Notes: a model not told the origin generated them from the sequence alone. Shown: positions 54,333 to 64,000, numbered from the stretch's first letter. The stretch is DNA of 64,000 nt from Hyaloperonospora brassicae (GCA_947650285.1 CANTFL010000470.1:310001-374000), one strand, 5' to 3'. Program-made: numbers and translations.

Positions 54333-54841
54333 ATGGCTCGTTGGGTTTCCTTCTTTGCCGAGTACAACTTCGAGGTGAAGTATAAGCCGGTCAAGCAGAA
54401 TGCTTTGGCTGATGCGTTGTCACGCAGGCCTGACTATGAGCTTGCTCGTGTTACGACTGTGTCGTCATCGGTCACTGACCGAATCCGTACAGCAGATGCC
54501 AAGGATGAACATTGTGTAGCTCTGCTACTTGCTCTAGGGAGCGAATGTTTAGGGACTCAGACTTAGGATTGTCGGCACGATCACATGCGAGGCTACATCG
54601 ATATTCCATCCATCAAGTCCTGTTGTGCTACAGAAATAATGTGGAGAATGCCCCTCGCATCTTTGTATTTCATGAAGAGGAGTTGAAGTATAGGATCCAA
54701 TATGAGGCACATGATACTGCGTTGAGTGGTCATCTCGGTCGTGAGAAGACCTACGGCTCAGTTAGACAATGCTATTGGTGGCCCAAACTATACAAATGGT
54801 TAGCACAGATGTGCGTACGTGTGAAACGTGTCAACGGGTGA
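54333..54841 (+). pseudogene. B3 RNase H end and integrase zinc-binding domain
   Basis: 54333-54566: MARWVSFFAEYNFEVKYKP, ADALSRRPDYE. 54512-54841: YEAHDTALSGHLGREKTYGS (histidines), then the cysteines of TCETCQRVKP in the next frame (54810-54845). Confidence 0.85.
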
Positions 54842-55500
54842 AACCATCACCTCACTCGGCCGCGCCGCTGGCTAGTTTTCCTGAATCCAAGGGGTGTTGG
54901 GAGTCCATCAGCATGGTTTTTGTGTTCGGTTTACTAAAAATTTTGTATAATAATTCGGGCATTGTGGTCTTTGTTGACCCTTTGAGCAAGATGACTTATT
55001 AAGCGGCGGTGCCATATTCTATGGACGTTAAAGGTACAGCTACGCTGTTTATCGATCGCGTGTTTCGACAAGACGGTTTGCCGTTGTCTGTTATCTCTAA
55101 GAGGGGCCGTCGCTTCACTGAGAAATTTGGAAGTCCATCTTCAAGATGCTCGGCACACGATAGGACATGTCCACAGCGGATCCTCCGCATACAGATGGTC
55201 AAACCAAGCGAGTGATTAGCATCATTGGTGATATCGTACGCATTGTTTGCGCTAAAACGCCAAAGCGTTGGAGCTCAATGCTCCCGATCGTTGAGTTTGC
55301 GTTAAATAACGCCGTGCATGCCTCCACCGTCTACACACCGTTCTACGTAATTGGTCTTACCCACTCTCGCGTTCCGTTAACGCTACAACTACGTAGTTCA
55401 GAGCTTGGTGGGGGAGGAGTTGCCGATCGGCTTGCTGATGTCAGCCCTACTACTGTTTAAAAACAGGTAAGTGAGTTTCTCGCACCGCGATTGAATGTCT
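54769..55500 (+). pseudogene. B3 integrase core, catalytic triad lost
   Basis: SISMVFVFG (first Asp to Val), FVDPLSKMTY then TAA, DGLPLSVISKRGRRF (SDRG to SKRG), HTDGQTKRVISIIGDIVR (Glu to Gly), MLPIVEFALNNAVHAS. The second and third losses are shared with B2, so the ancestor of both was probably dead. Confidence 0.85.
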
Positions 55501-55640
55501 AACGACATGTGCGTGACGCATTGGCTGATAGCCAAGACAAATAGAAGGAACAAGTTGATGCTAAAGGCAGAGGTTGTATTGAACGTTATGAGGTCGGAGA
55601 CCAAGTTCTTCTTAATGCTAAAAACCTACCTACAAATGTA

Positions 55641-56083
55641 GTGTCTGCTGTCGTCAAGATAAAATTGCGTCCGCGCTTCATTGGACCATTCAAGGTCTTC
55701 GCCAAGAAGGGACTTGCGTCTACGCTCTTCCTTCCGCGCAAACTGCGCACACATTCAGTGACCTATGTTGTCCTTCTTAAGCCGTATCGGGCTCCTTCCC
55801 ATGTGAACTTGAAGGCGCTTGCGCCGCGCAAGTTGGCCTTTCCATCGGTTGCTATATCCGTATCAGGAGGTCAAGCTGAGCCTCCATCCGGGCTTGACCC
55901 AACTCCAATGCCTGGACACGGGCTTGACCCAACTTCGACACCTCAACACGGGCTCGCAGTGCGTCAAACGCACTCTAGGTCGTACCCAATGTCTCACGAA
56001 GAACACTCAGCTCGAGAATCGCCTTCTCATGCTCCTCCTTCGGCATACCAACTACTTCCGACGCTGCTCGATGAGCAAGGGAA
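55641..56083 (+). CDS. B3 GPF/Y module
   Basis: RPRFIGPFKVFAKKGLASTL and RKLRTHSVTYVVLLKPY, as in B2, then two 30-bp repeats and about 95 bp absent from B2. The natural frame ends at the insertion at 56084; the open frame runs on to 56111. Confidence 0.85.
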
Positions 56084-56517
56084 TGTGCTTGATTGTTTCG
56101 TGTGTGCTTGATTGTTTCGTGTGTGCTGCATTTGATGGTAGATGGCACAATGTTGCTGTGAAGCCCCTATAGCTCAGTGGTAGAGCACTCGCTTCGTAAG
56201 CGAAAGGTCGGTGGTCCGATCCCGCCTGGGGGATTTTCCTATGCTCCCGAGCTCTTGTTCGTTTGCTTGTTCCTTTGGAGGACTAACCACCACCATTAGG
56301 AGCTTACACAATCGACATCTTCTTCCGAGTCGATCTTGCTCACTGGTCGTTGCACTCGAGGGCCCGGACATCAGTGAGTCGCTAAAATATTATCGTATTT
56401 CCAAGCAGCGCCTTTTCACTAATCAATAGAATAGGGAAAGATAGCGAGTCTCGTTGCTATGCACACTTTTCTATGTGTTTATCGTCGACGTCATAGCATC
56501 GTTTCGTACGCTGTGCT
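56084..56517 (+). other. 434-bp insertion carrying a tRNA-Thr-like sequence
   Basis: B2 reads straight from GAGCAAGGGAA to CGCCAGTTCC; B3 has 434 bp between. It starts with a 20-bp direct repeat (GTGCTTGATTGTTTCGTGTG, 56086-56125), followed by the tRNA-like part (56163-56234) and about 280 bp of unknown sequence. No clear target duplication. Could be a tRNA-derived SINE or captured genomic DNA. Confidence 0.6.
56163..56234 (+). tRNA. tRNA-Thr(CGT)-like gene or pseudogene
   Basis: 72 nt fold to a full cloverleaf: acceptor GCCCCTA/TGGGGGA, D stem GCTC/GAGC, anticodon loop TTCGTAA (anticodon CGT, threonine), 5-nt variable loop, T stem GGTGG/CCGCC. A box TAGCTCAGTGG fits consensus; B box GGTCCGATCCC has C in place of the usual second T. 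Pairs 1-72 (G-A) and 27-43 (C-A) are mismatched and position 55 is C, so it is probably a pseudogene. TTT follows as a weak Pol III terminator. Confidence 0.7.
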
Positions 56518-56699
56518 ACCGCCATTTCCATGTGGAGCGACTCCTGAAACGACGTCGTTGTCAAGGTCAATACCGGTATCTCGTGAAGTGGCGAGGGTAC
56601 CTGAAGTCGGAAACTCATGGGAGCGTGAGATGCCCCTTCGGCAGGATTGCCCATACGCCTTGGATAATTCTTGACATCGCGGCAAGGGTCCTCCTGTGA
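56518..56699 (+). pseudogene. B3 chromodomain
   Basis: CHFHVERLLKRRRCQGQYRY then LVKWRGYLKSE, near-identical to B2 but cut from integrase by the insertion. Stop TGA at 56697. Confidence 0.8.
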
Positions 56700-57540
56700 C
56701 CAAAGATGCTTCTCACGAATAGTGGTGGAAGCAGGTGCGTAGTTGGCACCGCTTGACCAACGCCCGCATCAGCTGGCCCAATGGAGCATAGCGGGTGCGA
56801 ATTCGCAACTGGCCTCTAGCTTAAAGCTTGGCGTAATAACACCGAAGCTTTCGTTTTAGACGAACTTATGCCACATCGTCACTTGCTCTGAGAGCTAACA
56901 CGCCGCTGTGGTGTCGTTTCCGATGCACCCATCGAACAAACGCGTTGTTTTCTTATTCCTGAGATTCGCCTGCGAATGAGAGGATGGGTAAACCCTTCAT
57001 CGGTGAAACCGATGCACCCCGTGCTTACGTGTCAAGTCGCAACTTGTATTGACTCCAAGTCGTCAAGTAAGGTTGCAGGTACCTCTCGCGAAATACCTGT
57101 CAACTCGCCACCTCATCAGAAGATGTTGGATCAGCGCCAATGGCCCACGTTGCCATAGAACGACCTGTCGGTTGGCGTATACGCTCTTACACACCGAGTA
57201 GCGAAAAGATACCCACGGCGACCCTGAATGGTTGCAGCAAGCTGCATACGGCGCTGAGCGCTCTCCTCTCGTTGGATAGCCATTTGATGTTACTCATCGA
57301 GCGGATTGGTGATGATGGCATCGCACGCGATGGGTGTTTGATGCGGCGCCGGTGGTGCGTTAGCTTCTTCACGTTCGGCAAATGGGGTTGGTGCAGTATG
57401 AGGCGCATCCTCTGGCACAGATGGTTGAACATTTATCTTTCTTCAACATAATCATCTGAAATGCAAGCATAGTACACCTTCTCGACGATACCGTGGTATG
57501 AAAGTGTCGAGGACTCATGGGGTGGCGATGCCATGATGTT
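56700..57540 (-). pseudogene. B3 antisense ORF, decayed
   Basis: Traces of the B2 antisense ORF: MASPPHESSTLS at 57530, HRRRIKHPSRAMPSSPIRS/helix region at 57380-57250, FVRWVHRKRHHSGVLALRAS at 56930-56870. At least three stops. Confidence 0.35.
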
Positions 57541-57639
57541 GACTGCTTTACAAACGTGACATTAAGCGCATATACACCGTCTTCTCGTGATTTTATTTGT
57601 TTAAAAAGGTTGAGGTAACGTCGGTCTGGTTGGGTAGGG

Positions 57640-58171
57640 TGTAACGGGGTTAGACCTCGACTGGTAGTCTACATTAGGTGTGTTTTACGCAAGGTCTAAC
57701 CAAACTACTTGTCGACTGGAAGCCGACAATAGGTGTGGTGCACACAAGGGATAGGATCCTATTTAAAGTGGTAATAGAATACCGTACCAATTGTTAAAGA
57801 CTAATGTATGTCAACCTTTGATTATGAGATCTTTCGAGAGGAATTAATTCGAACATCAGTGACTAGGTTAAGTACATTGTTTAGAGGTGTTCTGTTAGAT
57901 AAAGAACATACAGTTCAGTGTCCATTTAATCCGAACGACACGTGCCTCTCTGAATCGTCTTGAGATTGTCAGAGGAGTTTGGCGTCGCCGTTAAAGGCAG
58001 CTACTCCTTGTACACTCTGCGCTGTAATTCTCTGAATCGTTTCTTCCCCCTGGAACATAGACCGTAAGCTCTCTGAGCTTGTTGACTCTTTATGTCAGGC
58101 TCTTTGTACCAAAGTTGCTCGTAGAGCGTTAAGTCTTCCTCTGACTTAAGGAGCTGTGTAGATCAGCTACA
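57640..58171 (+). repeat. B3 3' LTR (beta type)
   Basis: GGTTGGGTAGGG (polypurine tract) then TGTAACGGGGTTAGACC to GATCAGCTACA; 532 bp. Matches the B2 5' LTR, not its own 5' LTR. Confidence 0.85.
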
Positions 58172-58984
58172 TATATGCTCTAAGCGCTTCAGAATAACAA
58201 TTAGGCAATTTATTTGCCGTTTTAACACAATCATAGCTGCTTCTCATAGCCGAACCGTTTTTGCCACACAATGCACTGTGTTGACTGCATGCGTCTCATT
58301 CTATCCTACTAGGTGTGAATCTTAAAAGCAGTGCTCTCCGACAGTTGTTTGCTTACTCACATATAATAAAAGCCACACCAATTCCACCTTAGTGCTCTTG
58401 CAACCATTGGGCTCGTGGTATAGCACCGTATGCCTTCACTGAGAGAAGGGTATCTCTTTGCTCCCATCGTGGCCTGTTTGAAACAGAATTGCCACACTCA
58501 TTCGGTCTTCACCTCATACTGAGGTGCAAACTTCTCCTTGCTTCCATTTTGCCTGTTTGAAAAAGCATTGCCACTCCCTCTGTGTCTTCACCTCATATCG
58601 AGGTGCAAATCAGCTGCACACACGACGTACGCGCTCCTACGGATCTTCTCCTCTCCATCTTCATCAGTGTCTCCTTCCAGCTATTTCTCGAATCGTTGAT
58701 TACACGCACTGCTGTCAAAAAAAGGCATCAGAAGTCAGTCCTTCCAACATATCATAGTCAAAGCTCTCGATAGGGCGTCGAGCACTTAAGACGTGACGAT
58801 CGTTTCGTCCGGGGATCGGCGTCGTCGCTGGCTTCATATCCATCTTCTTTATACGCCCTTTGCTAGATCATACACTTGCCGTCAGCAACTATAACGTCCA
58901 AAGACGGCGAGGCAAAGTCGCTTGTCGACTGCACGCGAGGCACAAGTATCTATTGCTGTAGCTATCTTAGCAACAGCACTCACC
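58172..58984. other. Intergenic, with a two-copy tandem repeat
   Basis: A 77-bp unit occurs twice (58454-58530 and 58534-58609): CTTTGCTCCCAT / CTCCTTGCTTCCAT..., GCCTGTTTGAAA..., CTTCACCTCATA.TGAGGTGCAAA. No gene recognised. Confidence 0.6.
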
Positions 58985-60052
58985 CCTTGGTTATCATTTG
59001 TGTTCGCCTATGTGTCCGCATCGTCTTTAAATTCTGCGGACACCTATGGTATGGAACGTTGTAAATCACACGCAAACCAAAGTTGCCCCGCGCACAATCA
59101 TATATGCATTCACATCCACCAGCAGCGCCCTCTTTGCAAGAACACGTTGACTGCCTCCGAGCTGCTCAGAAAAAGAGCCCATTTGCTAGGTCTTGTCCAG
59201 CATGGCGTGCTGACATCCGCAGCGCGCAATGCTCGACAATTTTGCCACTTGCACCGGCCGTTCGGTAGTCCACACACCTTTGTAGCTCTCTCGAAAGCAC
59301 CTCTCGAAGCAGCTAACGTCGAACGGGACACGCATCTTCACGCCCTGCCTCGAACTAAGCGTCTCGAGCAGCGGTTCAGCGCTAGGACTGATGATCTCGA
59401 GCGGAAGTCGCTCGACAGTCGTCTCGAGCTGCGATTCCTTTGCTGCATATCATGTAAGGCAGCATCCTGAGATCGATTCTGTACGGCATGTTGTGGCCAG
59501 GAGCGTCTCAAGACGCTTGTCTTGTATTGTGCTGTGTGTCATGTGTGTCTGGATGCGGAATGGTGCAGCGAAGAAGAGCTGGCACCATGCAAAGCGTCCG
59601 GATGCCGATCATTTCTTTCGAGACTTTGCCAGTACTACGCGATTGTCACCTTCGCGCAGAGTTTTGTTACCAAAGAAATTGTGCTGACGCTCGGCCTCAA
59701 GCAGGATGCGCTACACGTTTCGTCGCGCGATGCGACGCGCTATTGGAATGGCGCTCGCGCGGAGGACTTCGTCGAGTTGGAGCGGACCTGCGTCAAGTGG
59801 TAATACTGGACCATGACATAGAGCCTGGTCACTTGCAGTCAGTGAGTGCCCTATCTGTCAAGCCTTTCGCTGACGGGCGAGATCGCGAAGATCGCAACGT
59901 GTTATATTTCGACTCGCAAAGCGTCGGTTTAGAGCAAGTGCTCAAGTCTATACCAGTAATAGTTTGTGACTAATTTCGTGCCGACGACTACGACGATGGG
60001 GTTCGTGGTCTTACCGCGAAGTTTGGTGCGCACGCGTACCAAGTTGGAAAGC
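58985..60052 (+). repeat. Inverted-duplicated unit, right copy (unidentified)
   Basis: Partner of 5941-7289. Holds long open stretches: 58922-59470 (182 codons, hydrophobic N-terminus VAILATALTPWLSFVFAYV) and 59488-59973 (161 codons, ending SVGLEQVLKSIPVIVCD), whose fragments also occur in the left copy (for example LGLKQ.ALH.S.RDA). Frames disagree between copies, so no gene model is offered. Confidence 0.55.
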
Positions 60053-60347
60053 AAGCGGGAAAGCAGTCGATCAGGGTTTTAGCGTGCTCGTCCGTGGACA
60101 ATTGTTGCTCTACCTGTGTAGTAATACGCACAGGTGCTAGTGCTGGTACCGAGGATTTCCTGCGGTGCTCGAATGAGACTGATAGACATGCGCCTCCCGA
60201 TGAGAGTGAGAAGGCCAGGCGACAAAGAGCGTAAGAGAAACAAGACAAGAACGAACGGTCAACATCGCTGATGATGCGAGATTTGTGTGTATTATCAGCT
60301 TACGATGCAAGTAAGCGCGAACAAAACACCTTGACTAACGTTGCCAA

Positions 60348-60905
60348 TTACAAAATCGGCCCGGGAGACCGACCCATGCCGTTTGAAGTAGCTACCTGCT
60401 TTCTGTGCGCGTCCTCAAATTTGCGCAGAAGTTTAAGCCGTTTATCCACATTGCGCGAAAAAAGCAGCTTGACGAAGAACATTAGCTTCTCAAATTTTTT
60501 CATCCTGTCAAAGCGATCCTTCAGCGCGTTTTGTGGAAGACCTACCGCCGTGACGAAGTCTTCAGGTTTCGCCTTCGCTCGGGCAATGCTGTCCATGTCG
60601 ACGTCGCCATTCAATTTCAACCTTCCCTTTATAAAGTTGACCACCTCCTGGTCGATTTTCATCGGCTCTGAGGTAAGTGGACCGACGTCTAGACCAACGC
60701 CTGCTTGTTCAGAAGCGCTTGCCTCCCCTCTCAACAGTCGGGATTCTGATGGGTGCACAGTTTGAGCGCCCGACACCTGAGATTCCACTGCAGCAGCCCG
60801 CGACGAAATGCTCTCGTGTTGTACCACAGCTGCCGCTAGTTGAGGACCGACGTCCATGGCGTGGATGGCAGCAACCAAGTAGACAGCGATGTTGAGCGGG
60901 CGCAT
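60348..60905 (-). CDS. Candidate RXLR-type secreted effector
   Basis: 185 codons from ATG 60905. An upstream in-frame ATG (61049) would bury the signal peptide, so the internal one is chosen. Residues 1 to about 25 form a signal-peptide-like segment (NIAVYLVAAIHAM). RLLR at residues 56-59 fits R-x-L-R and sits in the usual window after cleavage; no clean EER follows, only acidic GEASASEQAG. The remaining 120 residues are helical and Lys/Phe/Leu-rich (DRFDRMKKFEKLMFFVKLLF) without evident WY-domain Trp/Tyr. Such proteins enter plant cells and act on immunity; the target here is unknown. It is the only intact-looking non-transposon gene in the window. Confidence 0.65.
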   Translation of the reverse strand: MRPLNIAVYLVAAIHAMDVGPQLAAAVVQHESISSRAAAVESQVSGAQTVHPSESRLLRGEASASEQAGVGLDVGPLTSEPMKIDQEVVNFIKGRLKLNGDVDMDSIARAKAKPEDFVTAVGLPQNALKDRFDRMKKFEKLMFFVKLLFSRNVDKRLKLLRKFEDAHRKQVATSNGMGRSPGPIL

Positions 60906-61933
60906 GGTGATGATCAGGCGCTGGTGTTGACGGGTTCCAATTCGAGAATGAACAAATCCTACGACCGCGTACGCTTGGCTCGTGTCTTTCGGTGTCTCGA
61001 AAGCAGGCGAGAGATAGAGGCAACGATGAGTACTGATGCAGCACAACAAATCGATCGAGATTGGTTTGCTTGTTCAGACACGAGTGTATTGGATTCAAAT
61101 GATTTTCGAAAGAACGATCCGATCCTGGAGAGTTCTTCGACGTGCTTCGCCGTGTGTACGGTAGCTTTTCGTCATGGTCGTGCACGCACGTTCATCTTTT
61201 GCACTATATAAGGGGTGAGTAGCTCTTCGACGCCGATCTTTTAAAAGTCGGCTTGGAGCTAGCAGCTGCAGCGAAGCTAACGTTTACGACGCAATGCAGT
61301 TCTGTATGATTGATCAGCGGGGGGTTGTTTCGTCAGCTTGCAGCTGCGACAAATGTATGCGCATTTCGACAGTGTCACACGTGGGGCCCTGATTCTGGTC
61401 CGCAGGACTACTCAGAATATTTTGTTCCTATGTATACCCCCCATATTTACACCGATTGTTTTGGAGACATAAATGCCACAAACATATTGAAGCTGCGGCT
61501 GCTAGTATTACTGTCGAGGCATGCTTTGATGCACGCGGACAGTTCTCACAGCCCTTCTACTATGATCCCGCTGCTTTGTCTACTGCGACAGCCACGCGTT
61601 TTCCGCCTGTCGCAGCCGCTGCTGGATATAGAATGGTCCAGAACTACCGGCGCACGCAGACGCGGGTAAAAAGTCGCTAGCAGATCTGCCAACGGAAACT
61701 GACGTGGACAGGAAATATCCGCGTCTGATTTGTAGACAAAAGTCAGGCGACGTGCTAGCGTGCTCTCGAAAGACGGCATGTCTACGTACCCAGCTGCTAT
61801 CGCGATGACGTTATAGACGTCGTCAATGTGTAATGAAACGGAGTACAATGTGCCTTTACTTAGCATGGCACGAGCTACCTACACCGATACAGTTTAGGCA
61901 TGTGCTGTAAATACTCTCTAGCACTACTATACG
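60906..61933. other. Effector upstream region and unassigned ORFs
   Basis: Upstream of the RXLR candidate. Open stretches 61310-61669 (+, 119 codons) and 61546-61866 (-, 106 codons, LSKGTLYSVSLHIDD... to VVLDHS) overlap on opposite strands and neither shows a known motif. The minus one begins close to the A4 LTR and could be a truncated gene. TATAAG near 61207 (+) may be chance. Confidence 0.35.
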
Positions 61934-62403
61934 TGCAGAGGAAGGCTCGATCTTGCCAGGTAACTGGCAGGACTTTGGATAGATTAAAACACAAGGCGAC
62001 ATACCTCCGAAGTCACGTACAGGTGGCGTTAAGAAGCGCGAGGAAGTAAATAGAGTCCGAAAGATCTGTTGAGGGAAAAAAATAGAACAGGGTAACATGT
62101 AGTAATGTTTCTGTTAATAAATTATCTTTATCTTTGTCTAACTATATTAAACTACGATCTCCTTAGTGGGTTTCTTGCTCACCACCCATTGCGCGCGTCC
62201 AGCAGCGATTGGTGGTTAATCTGGTTGATGTACTGTGTACATCAACCTTCAAGTGAAGCCCCCCCAATAATGTTACCCTCGAGGAAACATTCTGTCAACA
62301 CCACCTCGCATCGAGCGATGTTGTTTGAATATCATCTGAATAGATAATATTCAAAAATTGGTACTTTGTTACCAATTTTTGTGATACGGGCTCATCCCGT
62401 TTC
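61934..62403 (-). repeat. A4 3' LTR
   Basis: Plus-strand right edge CATCCCGTTTCA followed by CCACCCCCTTG, the complement of the polypurine tract. 470 bp. Bulk matches the A2 3' LTR; the first 50 bp match the A2 5' LTR better. Confidence 0.85.
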
Positions 62404-62444
62404 ACCACCCCCTTGACAAAAGTCACTACAGTGAGTGATTTTTA

Positions 62445-63032
62445 TTGTTTGGTGCCAGCGTGACCACCGTTAGGTCGCTCTGTGGGAAAGGTAGCACTTG
62501 GTTGTTTAACCCAACTCATCATTGCTTCCAGCGCATGACAAAATCATTCATGCGCTGCGCGAACAAGGCCTCCGCTGACGCCGCTGACGCCGCTGCACGG
62601 ATGCGTGCATCCGGAGAGCAAGCCTCCCGAGACTCAGCAATATGTTTTTCATCGCCTACTGCTGATAAGCAGCCTGCAATACCCAATGTTGCAGGTGGAC
62701 GTAGTCATCCAGGTGTAGCTTCTTCAACCGCAGCTTCGGCTGCGGGTAGTAGTCTCATGGACATTGATTTAGGAAAAGAAGTTATCTATTTAGGCGAGTT
62801 GGACTCCTCGTCCAACCCGAAGTCGCCCGCTAAGCCCGGCTGTGAGGCTGTGGGTGCGGAAACGACGACGGCTGAACCATGTGGCAGTCTCAACGAGTCT
62901 TTGCGCCATGAGATGTTTGATTTATCCGACAGGTCAGAGCACTCGTCACAGGGATCGAATCGATCGCACTCGCCTTCATATAAAGCGAGTACGCTACATG
63001 AGGACGTTTGTCATCATGACGATGCCGATTAA
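62445..63032 (+). CDS. A4 antisense ORF, N-terminal part (195 codons open)
   Basis: The longest open antisense frame of the A family. Starts 42 bp from the LTR (the in-frame Met at MTKSFMRCANKAS, 62535, is a likelier start since A2 shares it). Ala-rich (ADAADAAARMRAS), then MDIDLGKEVIYLGELDSSSN, LNESLRHEMFDLSDRSEHSS, and an acidic end CHHDDAD. It aligns with A1 residues about 45-140 (VEVI..GE.D, LHHSLFGSDD). Ser and acidic composition; no signal peptide or membrane segment. TAA at 63030, after which the conserved C-terminal part continues in other frames. Confidence 0.6.
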   Translation: MFGASVTTVRSLCGKGSTWLFNPTHHCFQRMTKSFMRCANKASADAADAAARMRASGEQASRDSAICFSSPTADKQPAIPNVAGGRSHPGVASSTAASAAGSSLMDIDLGKEVIYLGELDSSSNPKSPAKPGCEAVGAETTTAEPCGSLNESLRHEMFDLSDRSEHSSQGSNRSHSPSYKASTLHEDVCHHDDAD

Positions 63033-63592
63033 ATTTCGCGGATTCAACGTAGCCGTAACAATCCCAGATATTGCAGCGATCGCAGTGGTATTAATTAAAT
63101 CGCCTCTGCGCAAGAAGAGCCGGATCGCAACGTGTTGCTATCTGCTCCTGAAATAAACGATGGATGCCTTCGTAACGTAATCTGAAGTAGTGATACGTTT
63201 ATACCACTGGGAGTTATTGGATCCCACTTTTCGATTCGTCAAGCCTGCATGACCATGATGTCAGTGCGTGTGATTACCGCATTGAACATGCGTTTTACAT
63301 CGATGTCTTTTTCGGACATCGATAGTTTCACGTTAACCATAACCGAGACGAAGTTTCGTTGGATTCAACGTGGAACGCTTTTATCGTAATCATCGCGGAT
63401 GTTGGCCGTGACGCTAATTTAAACAGGCTTTTGCAGTTCGAAATTAGTTTTTACAGAGGACGCCAACCGGTGCTCGGTATAAATTGCACCGATTATCTCG
63501 AGAGGCAGACTTACCTTGCCTCTTATGAAGAGAGAAATTTCAGAGTTGTGACGACAACACTGTTCGATCCCCTAAAAAGCCTTCCTCTATAA
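63033..63592 (+). pseudogene. A4 antisense ORF, conserved C-terminal part
   Basis: Pieces in order: IPLFDSSSLHDHDVSA, YRIEHAFYIDVFFGHR, then frame 63359-63592 with STWNAFIVIIADVGRDANL, FYRGRQPVLGINCTDYLERQ, corresponding to AWNAF and RQPVLG of A1. Frame changes at about 63170 and 63330. Ends 180 bp from the chromodomain stop on the other strand. Confidence 0.6.
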
Positions 63593-63770
63593 TTAATCCT
63601 ATTGAAGGGCGCGCATCGCGTCTGATATATACTAAGGCATTGAAAATTTGCAAACCCTTTACGAACGTACCGGGCGTTCATTCGACGATGGCGCTCCATC
63701 GTCAAAGGAGCGTCTCTTCGTACTGCTCGACGAGACCGAGAAGATCTATTATCAGCAGAGAGCGGGGATC

Positions 63771-63956
63771 TCAGCTATTAAGCGAGGTTGGATACCCCCG
63801 CCACTGGACGAGGTAACTCGTCCTTGATCCTGAATCGTAACGGTACATCAAGATACGCTCCACAAGGAAGGGTTGACCACCGTGTGAGCCCACCAAAGGA
63901 TGGTGAGGAGAAGGAAACCTCCTCGAAGCCGTTCGACTCACCATCTCGACCAACAC
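63771..63956 (-). CDS. A4 chromodomain
   Basis: Frame to TAA 63771: linker SPHHPLVGSHGGQPF, then VERILMYRYDSGSRTSYLVQ, WRGYPTSLNS. The second half of the domain (after WxxWEP) is lost to a stop. Upstream the frame continues out of a region that encodes the antisense coiled coil. Confidence 0.75.
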   Translation of the reverse strand: MLVEMVSRTASRRFPSPHHPLVGSHGGQPFLVERILMYRYDSGSRTSYLVQWRGYPTSLNS

Positions 63957-64000
63957 GATATCGAATGCGCAATTTCTTCATTGCGCGAGGACTTAGAGCA

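Larger units (their letters stand above)
49978..58171 (+). mobile_element. Element B3: Ty3/gypsy chromovirus with mismatched LTRs and an insertion
   Basis: LTRs 49978-50559 and 57640-58171 enclose gag, protease, linker, RT, RNase H, integrase, GPF/Y and, after a 434-bp insertion, the chromodomain. The RT to GPF/Y part is much closer to B2 than the gag part is. The two LTRs are of different type. Flanks GCTAG and TATAT do not match. Confidence 0.95.
61934..64000 (-). mobile_element. Element A4: Ty3/gypsy chromovirus 3' end, cut by window
   Basis: 3' LTR 61934-62403, antisense ORF, chromodomain and start of the antisense coiled coil; highly similar to A2 20850-23000. The rest of pol lies beyond 64000. 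Confidence 0.9.

Noticed and set aside
56174..56371. 65-codon minus-strand frame DRTTDLSLTKRVLYH
   Set aside because: It is a translation through the tRNA-like sequence, a common artefact.
58922..59470. Second secreted effector in the duplicated unit
   Set aside because: The hydrophobic start is suggestive, but frames are not conserved with the left copy and no RXLR or other effector motif is in a sensible position.
60271..60765. 164-codon plus-strand frame over the effector
   Set aside because: Complement of the RXLR candidate; composition is that of an antisense shadow.
1..64000. CRISPR arrays, bacterial operons or prophage
   Set aside because: No spaced direct repeats, no ribosome binding sites or gene packing; all evidence is eukaryotic retroelement.

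Overview
The window looks like gene-poor, repeat-packed DNA of a filamentous plant-associated oomycete (Phytophthora / downy mildew type). This rests on an RXLR-type secreted effector candidate at 60348-60905 (-), and on the fact that nearly everything else is decayed retrotransposon DNA: Ty3/gypsy chromoviruses (reverse transcriptase, RNase H, integrase with GPF/Y module and chromodomain), a Ty1/copia element and a LINE. I cannot name the species from the sequence.

Layout. (1) 1-5940: element A1, a plus-strand Ty3/gypsy chromovirus cut at its 5' end by the window edge, ending in an LTR. (2) 5941-7289: an unidentified unit that recurs inverted at 58985-60052. (3) 7290-12474: element B1 (+), 3'-truncated. 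(4) 12475-20087: element B2 (-), bounded by LTRs. (5) 20795-29050: element A2 (-), bounded by LTRs. (6) about 29240-31600: LINE remnant (-), then 3 kb without recognisable genes. (7) 34850-35317: solo LTR with a perfect 5-bp target duplication. (8) 35407-about 48100: a Ty1/copia element (+) split between two adjacent codons of its RT by element A3 (37760-46546, +). (9) 48847-49311: second solo LTR (-). (10) 49978-58171: element B3 (+), carrying a 434-bp insertion with a tRNA-Thr-like sequence. (11) 58172-61933: the only stretch with a plausible host gene, the RXLR candidate. (12) 61934-64000: element A4 (-), cut by the window end.

Most elements are dead: stops, frameshifts and lost catalytic residues are given in each entry. 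The A and B families share an LTR terminus (TGTAACGGG at the 5' end; A-family ends in CCGTTACA, B-family in CGCTACA) but differ in sequence, LTR interior and insertions.

The strongest unexplained signal is that the A-family chromoviruses code on both strands. Between the integrase and the 3' LTR, the strand opposite pol carries (i) a roughly 320-residue acidic N-terminal / conserved C-terminal ORF ending tail-to-tail with the chromodomain ORF and (ii) a coiled-coil ORF. Both are recognisable in diverged copies, and many codon differences are synonymous only in the antisense frame. A comparable, more decayed antisense ORF lies in the B family. The second strong signal is recombination: B2 and B3 carry reciprocally swapped LTR types, as an inversion by crossover between two inverted elements would give, and B1 and B2 share near-identical inverted tracts that include the same stop codons.
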